This document shows, in pieces, positions 5,622 to 13,381 of a stretch of 13,381 bases of DNA. Source of the DNA: a bacterium. GTDB taxonomy: Bacteria > Patescibacteriota > Minisyncoccia > Phycocordibacterales > JAKEFN01. The DNA is taken from NCBI GenBank assembly GCA_022616085.1, contig JAKEFN010000140.1, positions 1-13,381 on the forward strand, read 5' to 3'. The notes under the pieces are model-generated. The model did no database searches, was not told the DNA's origin, and saw only the letters and a program-made list of their open reading frames with translations. Each line of letters starts with the position of its first letter. Position 1 is the first letter of the stretch. A program made the position numbers and the translations under genes.

Positions 5622-8600
5622 ATGCTTAACGAACAAAAAACTGAAGAACGAAACGCTGCGCTTGATTTTGACTCCATCTCGCTCAAGCTCGCGAGCCCCG
5701 AGAATATTATTGCGTGGTCATACGGCGAAGTAACGAAGCCGGAGACGATCAACTACCGCACCGGCAGGAGCGAACGGGGCGGTCTTTTTGACGAGCGTAT
5801 ATTCGGTCCCGAGAAAGACTATGAATGCTACTGCGGCAAATACCGCCGCATCCGTTACAAAGGAATCATCTGCGAGAAGTGCGGCGTGGAGGTAACGCGC
5901 TCGATAGTCCGCCGCGAACGCATGGGGCATATCGTTCTTGCAAGTCCGGTGGCGCATATTTGGTTTTTGCGGAATATCCCTTCCCGCATGGGGCTTATTT
6001 TGGATATATCTCTTTCCGATCTTGAAAAAGTCATTTATTTTGCGGGATATATTATAACCGAAGTGCACGAAGATGAGCGTGCAAGAGTTCTGAAGGAGCT
6101 CGATCAGGAGTATAAAAAGAAGATAAAAATAGTCGCGGCGGAAGAGGACAAAGACAAGCTTCGGGATCTTCTGACTTCTTCAAAGCGCGATCTCGTGAAT
6201 ATGCGGCAGGGGGTTGTGCTTGACGAGCTTGTTTACCACCGCCTTTCTTTGAAATACGGGACAGTTTTCAGGGCGGGAATCGGGGCTGAAGCGGTGTATG
6301 AACTTTTTAAAAAGCTTAATCTCCTCAAGCTCGAAAAAATAGCTCTTGAAAAACTTGAGAAGGCGACCGCTCTCGAACGCGACCGCGTTCAGCGTCGCCT
6401 TTCGCTTATTCGCGCGATGATTAAATCAGGAGTTCGTCCCGAATGGATGTTTCTTACCGCCATTCCCGTCATCCCGCCCGCGCTTCGCCCCATGGTTCCT
6501 CTCGATGGCGGACGCCATGCGACTTCGGATGTGAATGACCTGTATCGACGGGTTATAAATAGGAACAATCGGCTTGCAAAGCTCAAAGATCTCGGGGCGC
6601 CAGATGTTATACTTCGGAATGAAAAGCGCATACTGCAGGAGGCAGTAGATGCGCTTATCGACAATTCCATGCGGCGCGGGCTTTCGGGGAATACGGCTAT
6701 GAGTCAGGTCCAGCGCCGTGCGCTCAAATCGCTCTCTGATACGCTCAAAGGCAAACAGGGCTATTTCCGGAGAAATCTCCTCGGCAAGCGCGTTGATTAT
6801 TCGGGACGCTCTGTGATCGTTGTCGGCCCCGCTCTTAAACTTAATGAATGCGGTCTTCCGAAACATATGGCTTTGGAGCTTTTCCGTCCTTTTGTCATTT
6901 CCGAACTTATCAAAATGGAGCTTGCTTATAATATACGCGGCGCGGGGCGTCTAATTGATGAAGGCATTCCGGAAGTGTGGGCCATTTTGGAAAATGTCAT
7001 AAAAGGCAAATATGTGCTCTTAAACCGCGCGCCGACTCTCCACCGGCTCGGCATCCAGGCGTTCAACCCCCGCCTTGTCGAGGGTAACGCCATTCAGATT
7101 CACCCGCTTATCTGCCCCGCGTTTAACGCCGACTTTGATGGCGACCAGATGGCTGTGCACGTGCCGCTTTCCGAAAGAGCGCAGAAAGAAGCCGGAGAAC
7201 TTATGGCCGCAAACAAAAATCTTTTAGGACCTGGAAACGGGCTTCCCATCGTCTCGGCAAAGATGCTTGATATCGTGCTGGGGAGTTTTTGGGTAACCAA
7301 AGAGGTTAAAGGCGAAAAAGGAGAAGGAGAATATTTTCCGAGCCCGAACGCCGCGATCACCGCTTTCGATTTCAGAAGAATCGCTTTTCGCGCGAAGATT
7401 TTTGTCATGGGGACGGAGAGCGAGAAATATAAAGAATTTGAGGGGAAACCTTTTGAGACAACGGTTGGGCGCCTTCTTTTCAACAGCACGCTTCCTAAGG
7501 ATTTTCCCTATATAAATAAAGAAATGGATCGAAGAGCAATGGCTTCTCTCATTGACGACCTCATTGAACGCTATGGCATTGACGGCACGCCCCCCATCCT
7601 CGACAAGATAAAAGATTTCGGATTCCGCTATGTAACCTATTCGGGGATTACGTGGGGCATTGACGACATTTCGGTGCCGGAAGGAAAGAAAAAAATTATC
7701 GCCGAAGGCGCCGGTCGCGCGGAGGAAATTCTTTCGCAGTACAACGAAGGGCTCCTTTCGGCTACCGAGAAATACCGCAAAACGATAGAAATATGGCAGG
7801 GCGTCAAAACAAGCGTTGACGGTCTTATCCCCGATTCTCTCGACAAAAACGGATCGGTGTTCGATATGGTATATTCCGGCGCGCGCGGTTCCTTCAGCCA
7901 GATTGGCCAGATGGCGGGCATGAAGGGGCTCATCACCAGTCCAACCGGGCGCATTATTGATTTTCCAATCGCCGCTTCATACAAGGAAGGATTGACGCCT
8001 CTTGAATATTTCATTACGACGCACGGCGCGCGAAAAGGGCTTACCGACACGGCTCTCAATACGGCAAAAGCGGGTTATCTTACGCGCCGCTTGGTTGATG
8101 TCGCTCAAGAGGCGATCATTACCGAGGAAGATTGCGGCGAGAAAAACGGCCGGCGCATAGCTGCCGAAAAACTCGCGGGCATCGAAGTCACTTTGTCTCG
8201 AAATATCAGGGGGCGGATTCTTGCCAAAGACGTTTCGACCGAAAAGGGAGAGCTTCTCTTTAAGAAAGGCGCCCTTCTTTCAAAAAAGAACGCAGAGACA
8301 ATCGAGCATGCGGGAGTCAAGGAAGTATTCGTGCGATCTCCTTTGACATGTGAGACCCTCTACGGTTTGTGCCAGAAATGCTACGGACTTGATCTCGGGC
8401 GCAATACTCTTGTATCGCTCGGGGAAGCGGTTGGAATTGTCGCGGCGCAAGCTATCGGGGAACCCGGAACCCAGCTTACCATGCGCACTTTCCATACGGG
8501 TGGCATCGCGTCCGTCGGGGGCGATATTACGCAAGGTCTCCCTCGCGTGGAAGAAATTTTTGAGCGAAGAACGCCCAAGGCGCATGCAATTATTGCGACT

Positions 8601-9278
8601 ACGGACGGAGAAGTTATGGACATTCGTCCTGACGGCAAAGATAAGATTATCGAAGTAATTACGGAAGCTTCGCAAGATGGAGCGAAGAAAAAATCGGCGA
8701 CAGTAGAATATGCGGTGCCGTTTAAGCGCATGATTTTGGTGAAAAAAGGAGATAAGGTGGCGAAGGGGGATCTTCTGACCGACGGGTCCGGCGATATCGG
8801 AGAGGTTTTCAAGTACGGCGGACAAGAGCGGGCGGAACGCTATATCATCAACGAAATCGGAAAGGTATACGAATTGCAGGGGGCGAATATCGCGAGAAAA
8901 CACATAGAAGTAATCGTCAGGCAGATGTTTAGCCGGAGAAAAGTCGTCAAAGCGAACGGCACCGATCTCACCCCGGGCGATGTCGTTGAGCGGTTTGTGC
9001 TTGCGGAGAAAAATAGAATCGCGGAAGAAGCGGGGCGCGAGCCCGCAGAGACGCGAGCGCTCGTTCTCGGCATTTCTGAAGTATCTCTCACAACCAAGAG
9101 TTTCCTTTCGGCGGCTTCGTTCCAGAATACGACTCGTATTCTTATTAACGCCGCGGTACGGGGAGGAGTGGACGATCTTCGCGGACTTAAGGAAAATGTG
9201 ATTATCGGGCGGCTCATACCGGCGGGGACGGGGTATAATGAAGAGGAGGAATCTGAAGGATCAACTGAAGATCGTTAA
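5622..9278 (+). CDS. rpoC: DNA-directed RNA polymerase subunit beta-prime
   Basis: The 1218-residue product is a full-length beta-prime subunit of the compact type, close to the B. subtilis length. It holds the catalytic metal: N502-ADFDGD-D508 with Asp504, Asp506 and Asp508. The N-terminal zinc ribbon has Cys69, Cys71, Cys84 and Cys87. The second zinc site has Cys838 (in EEDCGEKNG), Cys910, Cys917 and Cys920. The catalytic F-loop region SGARGSFSQIGQMAGMKGL, the bridge helix and trigger-loop stretch (TTHGARKGLTDTALNTAKAG onward) and GEPGTQLTMRTFHTGG are all intact. The C-terminus (DLRGLKENVIIGRLIPAGTG) is family-typical, followed by a short acidic tail. It lies 13 bp after rpoB in an AT-rich gap without a ribosome-binding motif, so the two are surely cotranscribed. 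Confidence 0.98.
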   Translation: MLNEQKTEERNAALDFDSISLKLASPENIIAWSYGEVTKPETINYRTGRSERGGLFDERIFGPEKDYECYCGKYRRIRYKGIICEKCGVEVTRSIVRRERMGHIVLASPVAHIWFLRNIPSRMGLILDISLSDLEKVIYFAGYIITEVHEDERARVLKELDQEYKKKIKIVAAEEDKDKLRDLLTSSKRDLVNMRQGVVLDELVYHRLSLKYGTVFRAGIGAEAVYELFKKLNLLKLEKIALEKLEKATALERDRVQRRLSLIRAMIKSGVRPEWMFLTAIPVIPPALRPMVPLDGGRHATSDVNDLYRRVINRNNRLAKLKDLGAPDVILRNEKRILQEAVDALIDNSMRRGLSGNTAMSQVQRRALKSLSDTLKGKQGYFRRNLLGKRVDYSGRSVIVVGPALKLNECGLPKHMALELFRPFVISELIKMELAYNIRGAGRLIDEGIPEVWAILENVIKGKYVLLNRAPTLHRLGIQAFNPRLVEGNAIQIHPLICPAFNADFDGDQMAVHVPLSERAQKEAGELMAANKNLLGPGNGLPIVSAKMLDIVLGSFWVTKEVKGEKGEGEYFPSPNAAITAFDFRRIAFRAKIFVMGTESEKYKEFEGKPFETTVGRLLFNSTLPKDFPYINKEMDRRAMASLIDDLIERYGIDGTPPILDKIKDFGFRYVTYSGITWGIDDISVPEGKKKIIAEGAGRAEEILSQYNEGLLSATEKYRKTIEIWQGVKTSVDGLIPDSLDKNGSVFDMVYSGARGSFSQIGQMAGMKGLITSPTGRIIDFPIAASYKEGLTPLEYFITTHGARKGLTDTALNTAKAGYLTRRLVDVAQEAIITEEDCGEKNGRRIAAEKLAGIEVTLSRNIRGRILAKDVSTEKGELLFKKGALLSKKNAETIEHAGVKEVFVRSPLTCETLYGLCQKCYGLDLGRNTLVSLGEAVGIVAAQAIGEPGTQLTMRTFHTGGIASVGGDITQGLPRVEEIFERRTPKAHAIIATTDGEVMDIRPDGKDKIIEVITEASQDGAKKKSATVEYAVPFKRMILVKKGDKVAKGDLLTDGSGDIGEVFKYGGQERAERYIINEIGKVYELQGANIARKHIEVIVRQMFSRRKVVKANGTDLTPGDVVERFVLAEKNRIAEEAGREPAETRALVLGISEVSLTTKSFLSAASFQNTTRILINAAVRGGVDDLRGLKENVIIGRLIPAGTGYNEEEESEGSTEDR

Positions 9279-9373
9279 AAAACACAAAACTCAAAACGCA
9301 AAATTTTTATTGTATAATTTTTGAGATTGTAAGTCGGTTTTGAGTTTTGACCTTTAATTTTTGATTTTTTAAC
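9274..9373. repeat. nested inverted repeat between rpoC and dnaG
   Basis: CAAAACTCAAAAC (9285-9297) is exactly inverted as GTTTTGAGTTTTG (9337-9349). Outside it, GTTAAAAAA (9274-9282), which includes the rpoC stop, pairs with TTTTTTAAC (9365-9373), which ends at the base before the dnaG ATG. T runs follow the inner 3' arm. It could terminate rpoBC transcripts, and in read-through RNA it would fold over the dnaG start region. Confidence 0.5.
9313..9318 (+). promoter_or_regulatory. likely -10 of a dnaG-rpoD promoter
   Basis: A perfect TATAAT lies in the loop of the nested inverted repeat, 55 bp before dnaG. TG directly precedes it, one base off an extended -10. No convincing -35 hexamer is visible at 16-18 bp upstream. 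Transcription would begin near 9325, downstream of the left repeat arms. Confidence 0.45.
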
Positions 9374-11089
9374 ATGTCCGATGTCGATCAAATCAAATCG
9401 CGCCTCGGTATTGCCGATGTGGTGGGGCGTTATATTGAGCTCAAGCCTGCGGGGAGGAGCATGAAAGCAGTATGCCCTTTTCACAATGAGAAGTCACCCT
9501 CTTTTTTCGTGTCTCCCGAGCGCGATACATTCCACTGTTTCGGGTGTGGCGTCGGGGGAGATATTTTCAGTTTCGTGCAGGAGTTTGAAGGGGTGGATTT
9601 TTTCGGATCGCTCAAAATTCTCGCCGACTTGAGCGGAGTTTCGCTGTCATCCGGCGGAGATGCCTCCGCGCGATCCGAAAAAGAGAGGCTTTTTTTCCTT
9701 CTCGAGACCTCCGCGGTTTATTTTGAGATGAATTTTTCAAAAAATTCCGATGCCCTCGCGTATATTAAGGAACGAGGTATTTCCGATGAGACGAGAAGCG
9801 CGTTTCGGATCGGGTATGCGGAACCCGTTTGGCGGGGTCTCTCTGCATTTCTGCGCACACGCGGCTTCTCTGACCTGGATATGGAAAAAAGCGGCATGTG
9901 CATACGGTCTCCCAAAGGACTTTATGACCGATTTCGGGGGCGCGTTATGTTTCCTATTACGGACAGTTCGGGCAGGATAATCGCGTTTTCGGGCCGCATA
10001 TTGGACGACGCACTCGATAAACAAGGCGGAAAGTATGTCAACAGTCCCGATACGATGCTTTATGACAAATCCCGCGTCCTTTTCGGTTTTGACAAAGCAA
10101 AATTTTCCATACGCAAAGAAAGGCGGGCAGTGCTCGTCGAGGGGCAGTTCGATCTTGTTCTTTCGCATCAGGCGGGCGTTTGCGAGACGGTTGCGGTTTC
10201 CGGAACCGCGCTTACGCCGGAACATCTCGCGATTATAAAAAGACTTTCAGAAAAAATTGTTTTTGCGTTTGACGCGGATGATGCGGGAATTTCCGCCGCG
10301 GGGAGGGGTTTGGAGATGGCGCTTATGCACGGATTCGACGCGAGAGTCGTTCCTCTCCCCGCGGGCAAAGATCCGGCTGATTGCGTAAAAGAAAGCGGAG
10401 AAGAATGGAAAAAAAAGACAGAAAATGCGGTTCATATTGTCGATTTTTATCTTGACTATGCCGAAAAAAAAGAGCACCTTCTAAGAGAGCGGCGTTTGCT
10501 TGCGGAACGGCTCGCGCTTCCCTTTATCGCGCGCATTTCTGGAAGCATCGATCGCGCCCATTTTGCGGGAGAATTTGCGAGGCGACTTGCCATTTCGGAG
10601 GAAAGCGTTTGGGAAGCGCTTGAGCGGATTGTCGCGAAAGGGGCGGCTGCCCCGGCTCTCAAAAAAACGCTTGTTTCGGAGAAAAAACCCGCGGCATGGT
10701 CTCGGCGGGAGAAAATCGAACGGAGCATAACGGGCTTCATAGCGTGGCAAAAAGAGCTTGGGCGCGAAAAGGATATCGCGGACATCATAGAGAAATATCT
10801 CGAACTTGTCGGGCAAGACGCTCTCCTTCCTCAAACGGAAGAATCATCGGTTCGCGAGCTTGTTTTTGAAGCGGAGGCGCTGTTCGGAGAAAATGCAAAA
10901 GCGCGGGAGGGCGTTTCGAATCTCCTTCGCGATCTTGAAGAGGAGCTTCTTCGGAAAAAGTTTGCCGAGGCGTTTGAAAGCCTGCGGCAGGCGGAGATGG
11001 TTTCCGATCCTGAACAAAGCGCGGTATTCCTTCGGGAATGCCAAATAATACAGGGAAGGATACAGGAGATACGGAATTTTAAAAAATAA
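9374..11089 (+). CDS. dnaG: DNA primase DnaG
   Basis: DnaG makes the RNA primers for lagging-strand and initiating DNA synthesis at the fork. The 571-residue product is about the E. coli length (581). The N-terminal zinc-binding domain has Cys34, His37, Cys55 and Cys58 in the CHC2 pattern (CPFHNEKSP and FHCFGCGVGGD). The catalytic core contains GRVMFPITD, GGKYVNSPDT and the Toprim motifs: EGQFD (256-260, usually EGYMD), FDADDAG (299-305, usually FDGDxAG) and GKDPAD. The Toprim acidic residues E256, D260, D300 and D302 are present. The C-terminal third is helical and charged, as expected for the helicase-interacting region, but is too divergent to assign in detail. The ATG follows TTTTTTAAC with no Shine-Dalgarno motif. 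rpoD follows 25 bp later, as in the macromolecular-synthesis operon of other bacteria. Confidence 0.97.
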   Translation: MSDVDQIKSRLGIADVVGRYIELKPAGRSMKAVCPFHNEKSPSFFVSPERDTFHCFGCGVGGDIFSFVQEFEGVDFFGSLKILADLSGVSLSSGGDASARSEKERLFFLLETSAVYFEMNFSKNSDALAYIKERGISDETRSAFRIGYAEPVWRGLSAFLRTRGFSDLDMEKSGMCIRSPKGLYDRFRGRVMFPITDSSGRIIAFSGRILDDALDKQGGKYVNSPDTMLYDKSRVLFGFDKAKFSIRKERRAVLVEGQFDLVLSHQAGVCETVAVSGTALTPEHLAIIKRLSEKIVFAFDADDAGISAAGRGLEMALMHGFDARVVPLPAGKDPADCVKESGEEWKKKTENAVHIVDFYLDYAEKKEHLLRERRLLAERLALPFIARISGSIDRAHFAGEFARRLAISEESVWEALERIVAKGAAAPALKKTLVSEKKPAAWSRREKIERSITGFIAWQKELGREKDIADIIEKYLELVGQDALLPQTEESSVRELVFEAEALFGENAKAREGVSNLLRDLEEELLRKKFAEAFESLRQAEMVSDPEQSAVFLRECQIIQGRIQEIRNFKK

Positions 11090-11114
11090 AAAAATTATCT
11101 TTAATTGATTAACC

Positions 11115-12413
11115 ATGCCGAAAAAAAATTCCAAGAAGAAAATGTCTCAAAAAAAAGCCGCGCGCGTCCGAAAGGTTTCCCGTCGCGCCGCTCTCCCAAA
11201 GAAGGCGGCTAAAAGGCCCGATATCAAAAAGAAGACAGCCGTTAAAACGCCCCCGAAAACAAATGATTCTAAACGGAAAGAGAAAAAGCCGGCAGACGTG
11301 AAAGAGGCGTCTCCTCGCGAAACGGTAAAAGAGCCGATTGGGAAAAAGGCAAAAGAGGCGGATCGCGACCGAAGAGCGAATGCGCTTGTCGCTCGCGGCA
11401 AGGAGCGCGGCTTCATAACCTATGACGAGATTTTGAAGGAATTTCCCACAATTGAAACCAATATTTTCTTATTGGAAGATCTTTATGAGCGTTTCTCGAG
11501 CGAGAGCGTCGACGTGCTCGAGGGCGGAGGACTGCTTGAAGAGCCGGACGAGATCGCTCCAAAGAAAAAATTCGGGAGCGACAGCTCATACGACTCGGTG
11601 CAGATGTATCTCAAGGAAATAGGGCAGTATCCGCTTCTTTCGGCGCGTGAGGAACAGGAGCTTGCCAAACGAATCGAGCGCGGAGACGAAGAAGCGAAAA
11701 ATCTCCTTGCGCGCGCGAACCTCCGTCTTGTCGTTTCCATTGCGAAAAAATACGTGGGACGCAGCCCCGACCTCACGCTCCTTGATCTTATTCAGGAAGG
11801 AAATCTCGGGCTTTTTAAAGCGGTTGTCAAATTTGAGTGGGAACGGGGATATAAATTTTCAACATACGCAACATGGTGGATCAGACAGGCGATTACGCGC
11901 GCGCTTGCGGACCAGTCGCGCACGATAAGGATTCCTGTGCATATGGTGGAGACCATCGCGAAATATAAGCAGGTGGTGCGGCGGCTCTCGCAGGATTTGG
12001 GACGCGATCCGCTTCCCGAGGAGGTTGCGATGGAGATGGGAATTCCGGTGGAAAAAATCCACACCATCCAGAATATCAGCCAGGAGACTGTTTCTCTCGA
12101 GAGCCCCGTCGGCGATGAGGACGACAAGTCGACTCTGGGCGATTTTATCGCGGACGACAAAATTATCTCGCCCGATCATGCATCCGCGCGGCGTATTTTG
12201 ACCGATCAGGTGCGTGAAATTATGGATGATCTTTCTCCGAAAGAAAGAAAGATTCTTGAGATGCGCCACGGCCTTATGGACGGCATCCAGCATACTCTTG
12301 AAGAAGTCGGCAAGGAATTCGGCGTTACGCGGGAGCGTATCAGGCAGATTGAAGCGAAAGCGCACGAGCGCATCCGAACGCACGAAAAAGCGAACCGGCT
12401 TCGGAGCTATTAA
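11115..12413 (+). CDS. rpoD: primary sigma factor (group 1, sigma70/SigA)
   Basis: The 432-residue product directs core polymerase to housekeeping promoters. Residues 1-85 form a Lys/Arg/Ala/Pro-rich, probably disordered extension. Region 1.1 follows (about 88-137, LVARGKERGFITYDEI), then region 1.2 (SYDSVQMYLKEIGQYPLL, 158-175), regions 2.1-2.4 with the melting and -10 reading helix YATWWIRQAITRALADQ (251-267), region 3, and region 4.2 (HTLEEVGKEFGVTRERIRQI, 393-412). Gln258 and Thr261 match the -10-reading residues of E. coli sigma70; Arg406, Glu407 and Arg410 match its -35-reading residues. The presence of region 1.1 and these residues supports the group 1 call. The ATG lies 25 bp after dnaG without a Shine-Dalgarno motif. 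Confidence 0.97.
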   Translation: MPKKNSKKKMSQKKAARVRKVSRRAALPKKAAKRPDIKKKTAVKTPPKTNDSKRKEKKPADVKEASPRETVKEPIGKKAKEADRDRRANALVARGKERGFITYDEILKEFPTIETNIFLLEDLYERFSSESVDVLEGGGLLEEPDEIAPKKKFGSDSSYDSVQMYLKEIGQYPLLSAREEQELAKRIERGDEEAKNLLARANLRLVVSIAKKYVGRSPDLTLLDLIQEGNLGLFKAVVKFEWERGYKFSTYATWWIRQAITRALADQSRTIRIPVHMVETIAKYKQVVRRLSQDLGRDPLPEEVAMEMGIPVEKIHTIQNISQETVSLESPVGDEDDKSTLGDFIADDKIISPDHASARRILTDQVREIMDDLSPKERKILEMRHGLMDGIQHTLEEVGKEFGVTRERIRQIEAKAHERIRTHEKANRLRSY

Positions 12414-12434
12414 AAATTTACGGCGCGTAGAATA

Positions 12435-13031
12435 ATGAAAGAAAATTTTTCCGAAACAGCGGATGATATAGAACCTTCATTGCCTGAAGGAAATTTTTCT
12501 CGTGAATCATCGGAACCGGAGGCCGCCGAATCTGAAGCGAACCCGGGAAACGACGCGGCTGTCGAGGCCGCTCTCGTCAATGAGTTAAAAGAGAAACGGA
12601 TGCTTTCCGGCATTGAACGGCTTGCGATTGTAGGGAGGCTTCGGGCTGCGGCAAAAGCCGAGGAGAATCCGGACCGTAATTCTGAAGATCCTGATAATTT
12701 TCTTGAAAGGCAATCGCTCGCGTATGAAGAATCAAATCCCTCGCCTCATGGTGTAACACTTGGAATCGAAATTGAGGTTCCGAGACGAGCCGTTTTCCCG
12801 AGCAAAAAAGTAAGAAGCAATATGACGGCAAAGGAGCTCGCCGCGTATTCCGCCGAAAAACATAGAAAATATAAACGGAGTGAGGATCTTGGCGTCCCGC
12901 ACCAATATGATGCCTACTGGGAGTTCGTCCATAGGCCTGTCCATGCGCCGCTTACTCTTTCGAGAGAGGTTCAAGCGCTTATCGGCATGAAGCTTTTAAT
13001 ACGGAATATACGCGCTACCCTCTTCATATGA
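12435..13031 (+). CDS. amidoligase-like protein, N-terminal part, frameshifted
   Basis: This frame starts 21 bp after rpoD, without a ribosome-binding motif, and ends at TGA 13029-13031. Residues 1-105 are acidic and low-complexity (SETADDIEPS, ESSEPEAAESEA), with one likely helix near 42-75. The folded part begins at HGVTLGIEIEVP (105-116), followed by DAYWEFVHRP (159-168) and PLTLSREVQALI (172-183). GIEIEV, a later WEF and the continuation in the other frame resemble the carboxylate-amine ligase fold of the amidoligase and glutamine-synthetase superfamily, in which paired glutamates bind metal. From about residue 185 the sequence (MKLLIRNIRATLFI) looks wrong, while the -1 frame continues sensibly. 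I therefore read this as one gene broken by a one-base deletion or sequencing error near 12986. The family call is by motif only. Confidence 0.6.
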   Translation: MKENFSETADDIEPSLPEGNFSRESSEPEAAESEANPGNDAAVEAALVNELKEKRMLSGIERLAIVGRLRAAAKAEENPDRNSEDPDNFLERQSLAYEESNPSPHGVTLGIEIEVPRRAVFPSKKVRSNMTAKELAAYSAEKHRKYKRSEDLGVPHQYDAYWEFVHRPVHAPLTLSREVQALIGMKLLIRNIRATLFI

Positions 13032-13381
13032 CGGTTGGGGGAATTATGGAATTTTCACCGCTTTATTTTACAGAAGACACCAATATTTTTGCTCGGGCGC
13101 TCGAGGCAACGGGGTGGAGTACGAATGGCGAGCGGCTTATGCGCCCGTATTATGCAAAAAAACACGGAAGCTGGGCGCAAAAAGGAAATGGAGGAATTGA
13201 GGCGCGAATAGGCAAGAAAGCGCAAAAGATAGAAGTTCCTCCGGGAGCCAAAGAAAAACCAAGTGCCGTAGAATTCCGGACGTTTCAATTCCAGAGCCTT
13301 TCGGGACTTGACCGGCATCTCCGAAGCGCTTATTATCTCGGGTCTGCCCTGCGTGCATTTCAAGAAGACAGTGTCGCTAGA
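12986..13381 (+). CDS. amidoligase-like protein, C-terminal part, runs off right edge
   Basis: From about 12986 the frame one base back is open for 132 codons to the window end and reads HEAFNTEYTRYPLHMTVGG, then a polar stretch, then AVEFRTFQFQSLSGLDRH near 13266-13319. YPLHMTVGG resembles the histidine-bearing strand of glutamine-synthetase-fold enzymes, and EFRTFQ resembles the conserved E-x-R strand near the end of amidoligase domains. Both fit as the missing second half of the preceding frame. An ATG at 13028-13030 overlaps the upstream TGA (ATGA), so formally this could be a separate, translationally coupled gene. However, the sensible sequence begins upstream of that ATG. The gene is incomplete at the window edge. 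Confidence 0.55.

Noticed and set aside
12980..13031. Programmed -1 ribosomal frameshift in the amidoligase-like gene
   Set aside because: No X-XXY-YYZ slippery heptamer is in the proper frame near the break, and no clear downstream stimulatory hairpin was seen. An indel is simpler.

Overview
The window reads as a chromosomal segment of a Patescibacteria (candidate phyla radiation) bacterium, probably Parcubacteria-like. Three things point there: the style of the RpoB, RpoC, DnaG and TrmD sequences; a palindromic repeat centred on CTGCCTGCCGGTAGGCAG, whose translation reads as a LPVGR-type string of the kind seen in misannotated Parcubacterial proteins; and core genes in an order unlike Proteobacteria or Firmicutes. 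TGA is used as a stop (trmD), which argues against the lineages that recode TGA as glycine. The lineage call is inference, because no search was run.

Layout. Positions 1-420 are AT-rich and hold only weakly supported small reading frames on the minus strand: the start of a gene leaving the left edge, plus two very short hydrophobic peptides separated by a C8 tract. A divergent promoter region at about 393-442 leads to khpA (513-821), an RNA-binding KH protein. Positions 829-1333 are occupied by a non-coding element bounded by imperfect inverted repeats of about 55 bp. It contains a hairpin and three near-identical 114-bp tandem repeats. A terminator-like hairpin (1333-1368) abuts its right end, and trmD (1394-2113) follows. 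A perfect-consensus sigma70 promoter lies in the last codons of trmD and opens a leader of about 300 nt before rpoB (2426-5608) and rpoC (5622-9278). A nested inverted repeat with a promoter -10 in its loop separates rpoC from dnaG (9374-11089) and rpoD (11115-12413). The last gene (12435 to the right edge) looks like an amidoligase-type, glutamine-synthetase-fold protein broken by a frameshift near 12986.

How the genes fit together. RpoB and RpoC form the catalytic core of RNA polymerase. The housekeeping sigma factor needed for promoter recognition is encoded just downstream, with DnaG primase between, so transcription core, sigma and replication primase are consecutive on one strand. The sigma carries the canonical residues that read TATAAT and TTGACA, and the promoter in front of rpoB matches both hexamers exactly. 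KhpA and TrmD are what is visible of the usual rpsP-khpA-rimM-trmD translation cluster, here split by the repeat element.

Most notable items are the inverted-repeat element, whose mismatches are mostly wobble pairs in minus-strand RNA; substitutions in the rifampicin pocket of RpoB; the apparent loss of the usual catalytic aspartate in TrmD; near-absence of Shine-Dalgarno sequences before the real genes; the frameshifted amidoligase-like gene; and the rpoB leader.
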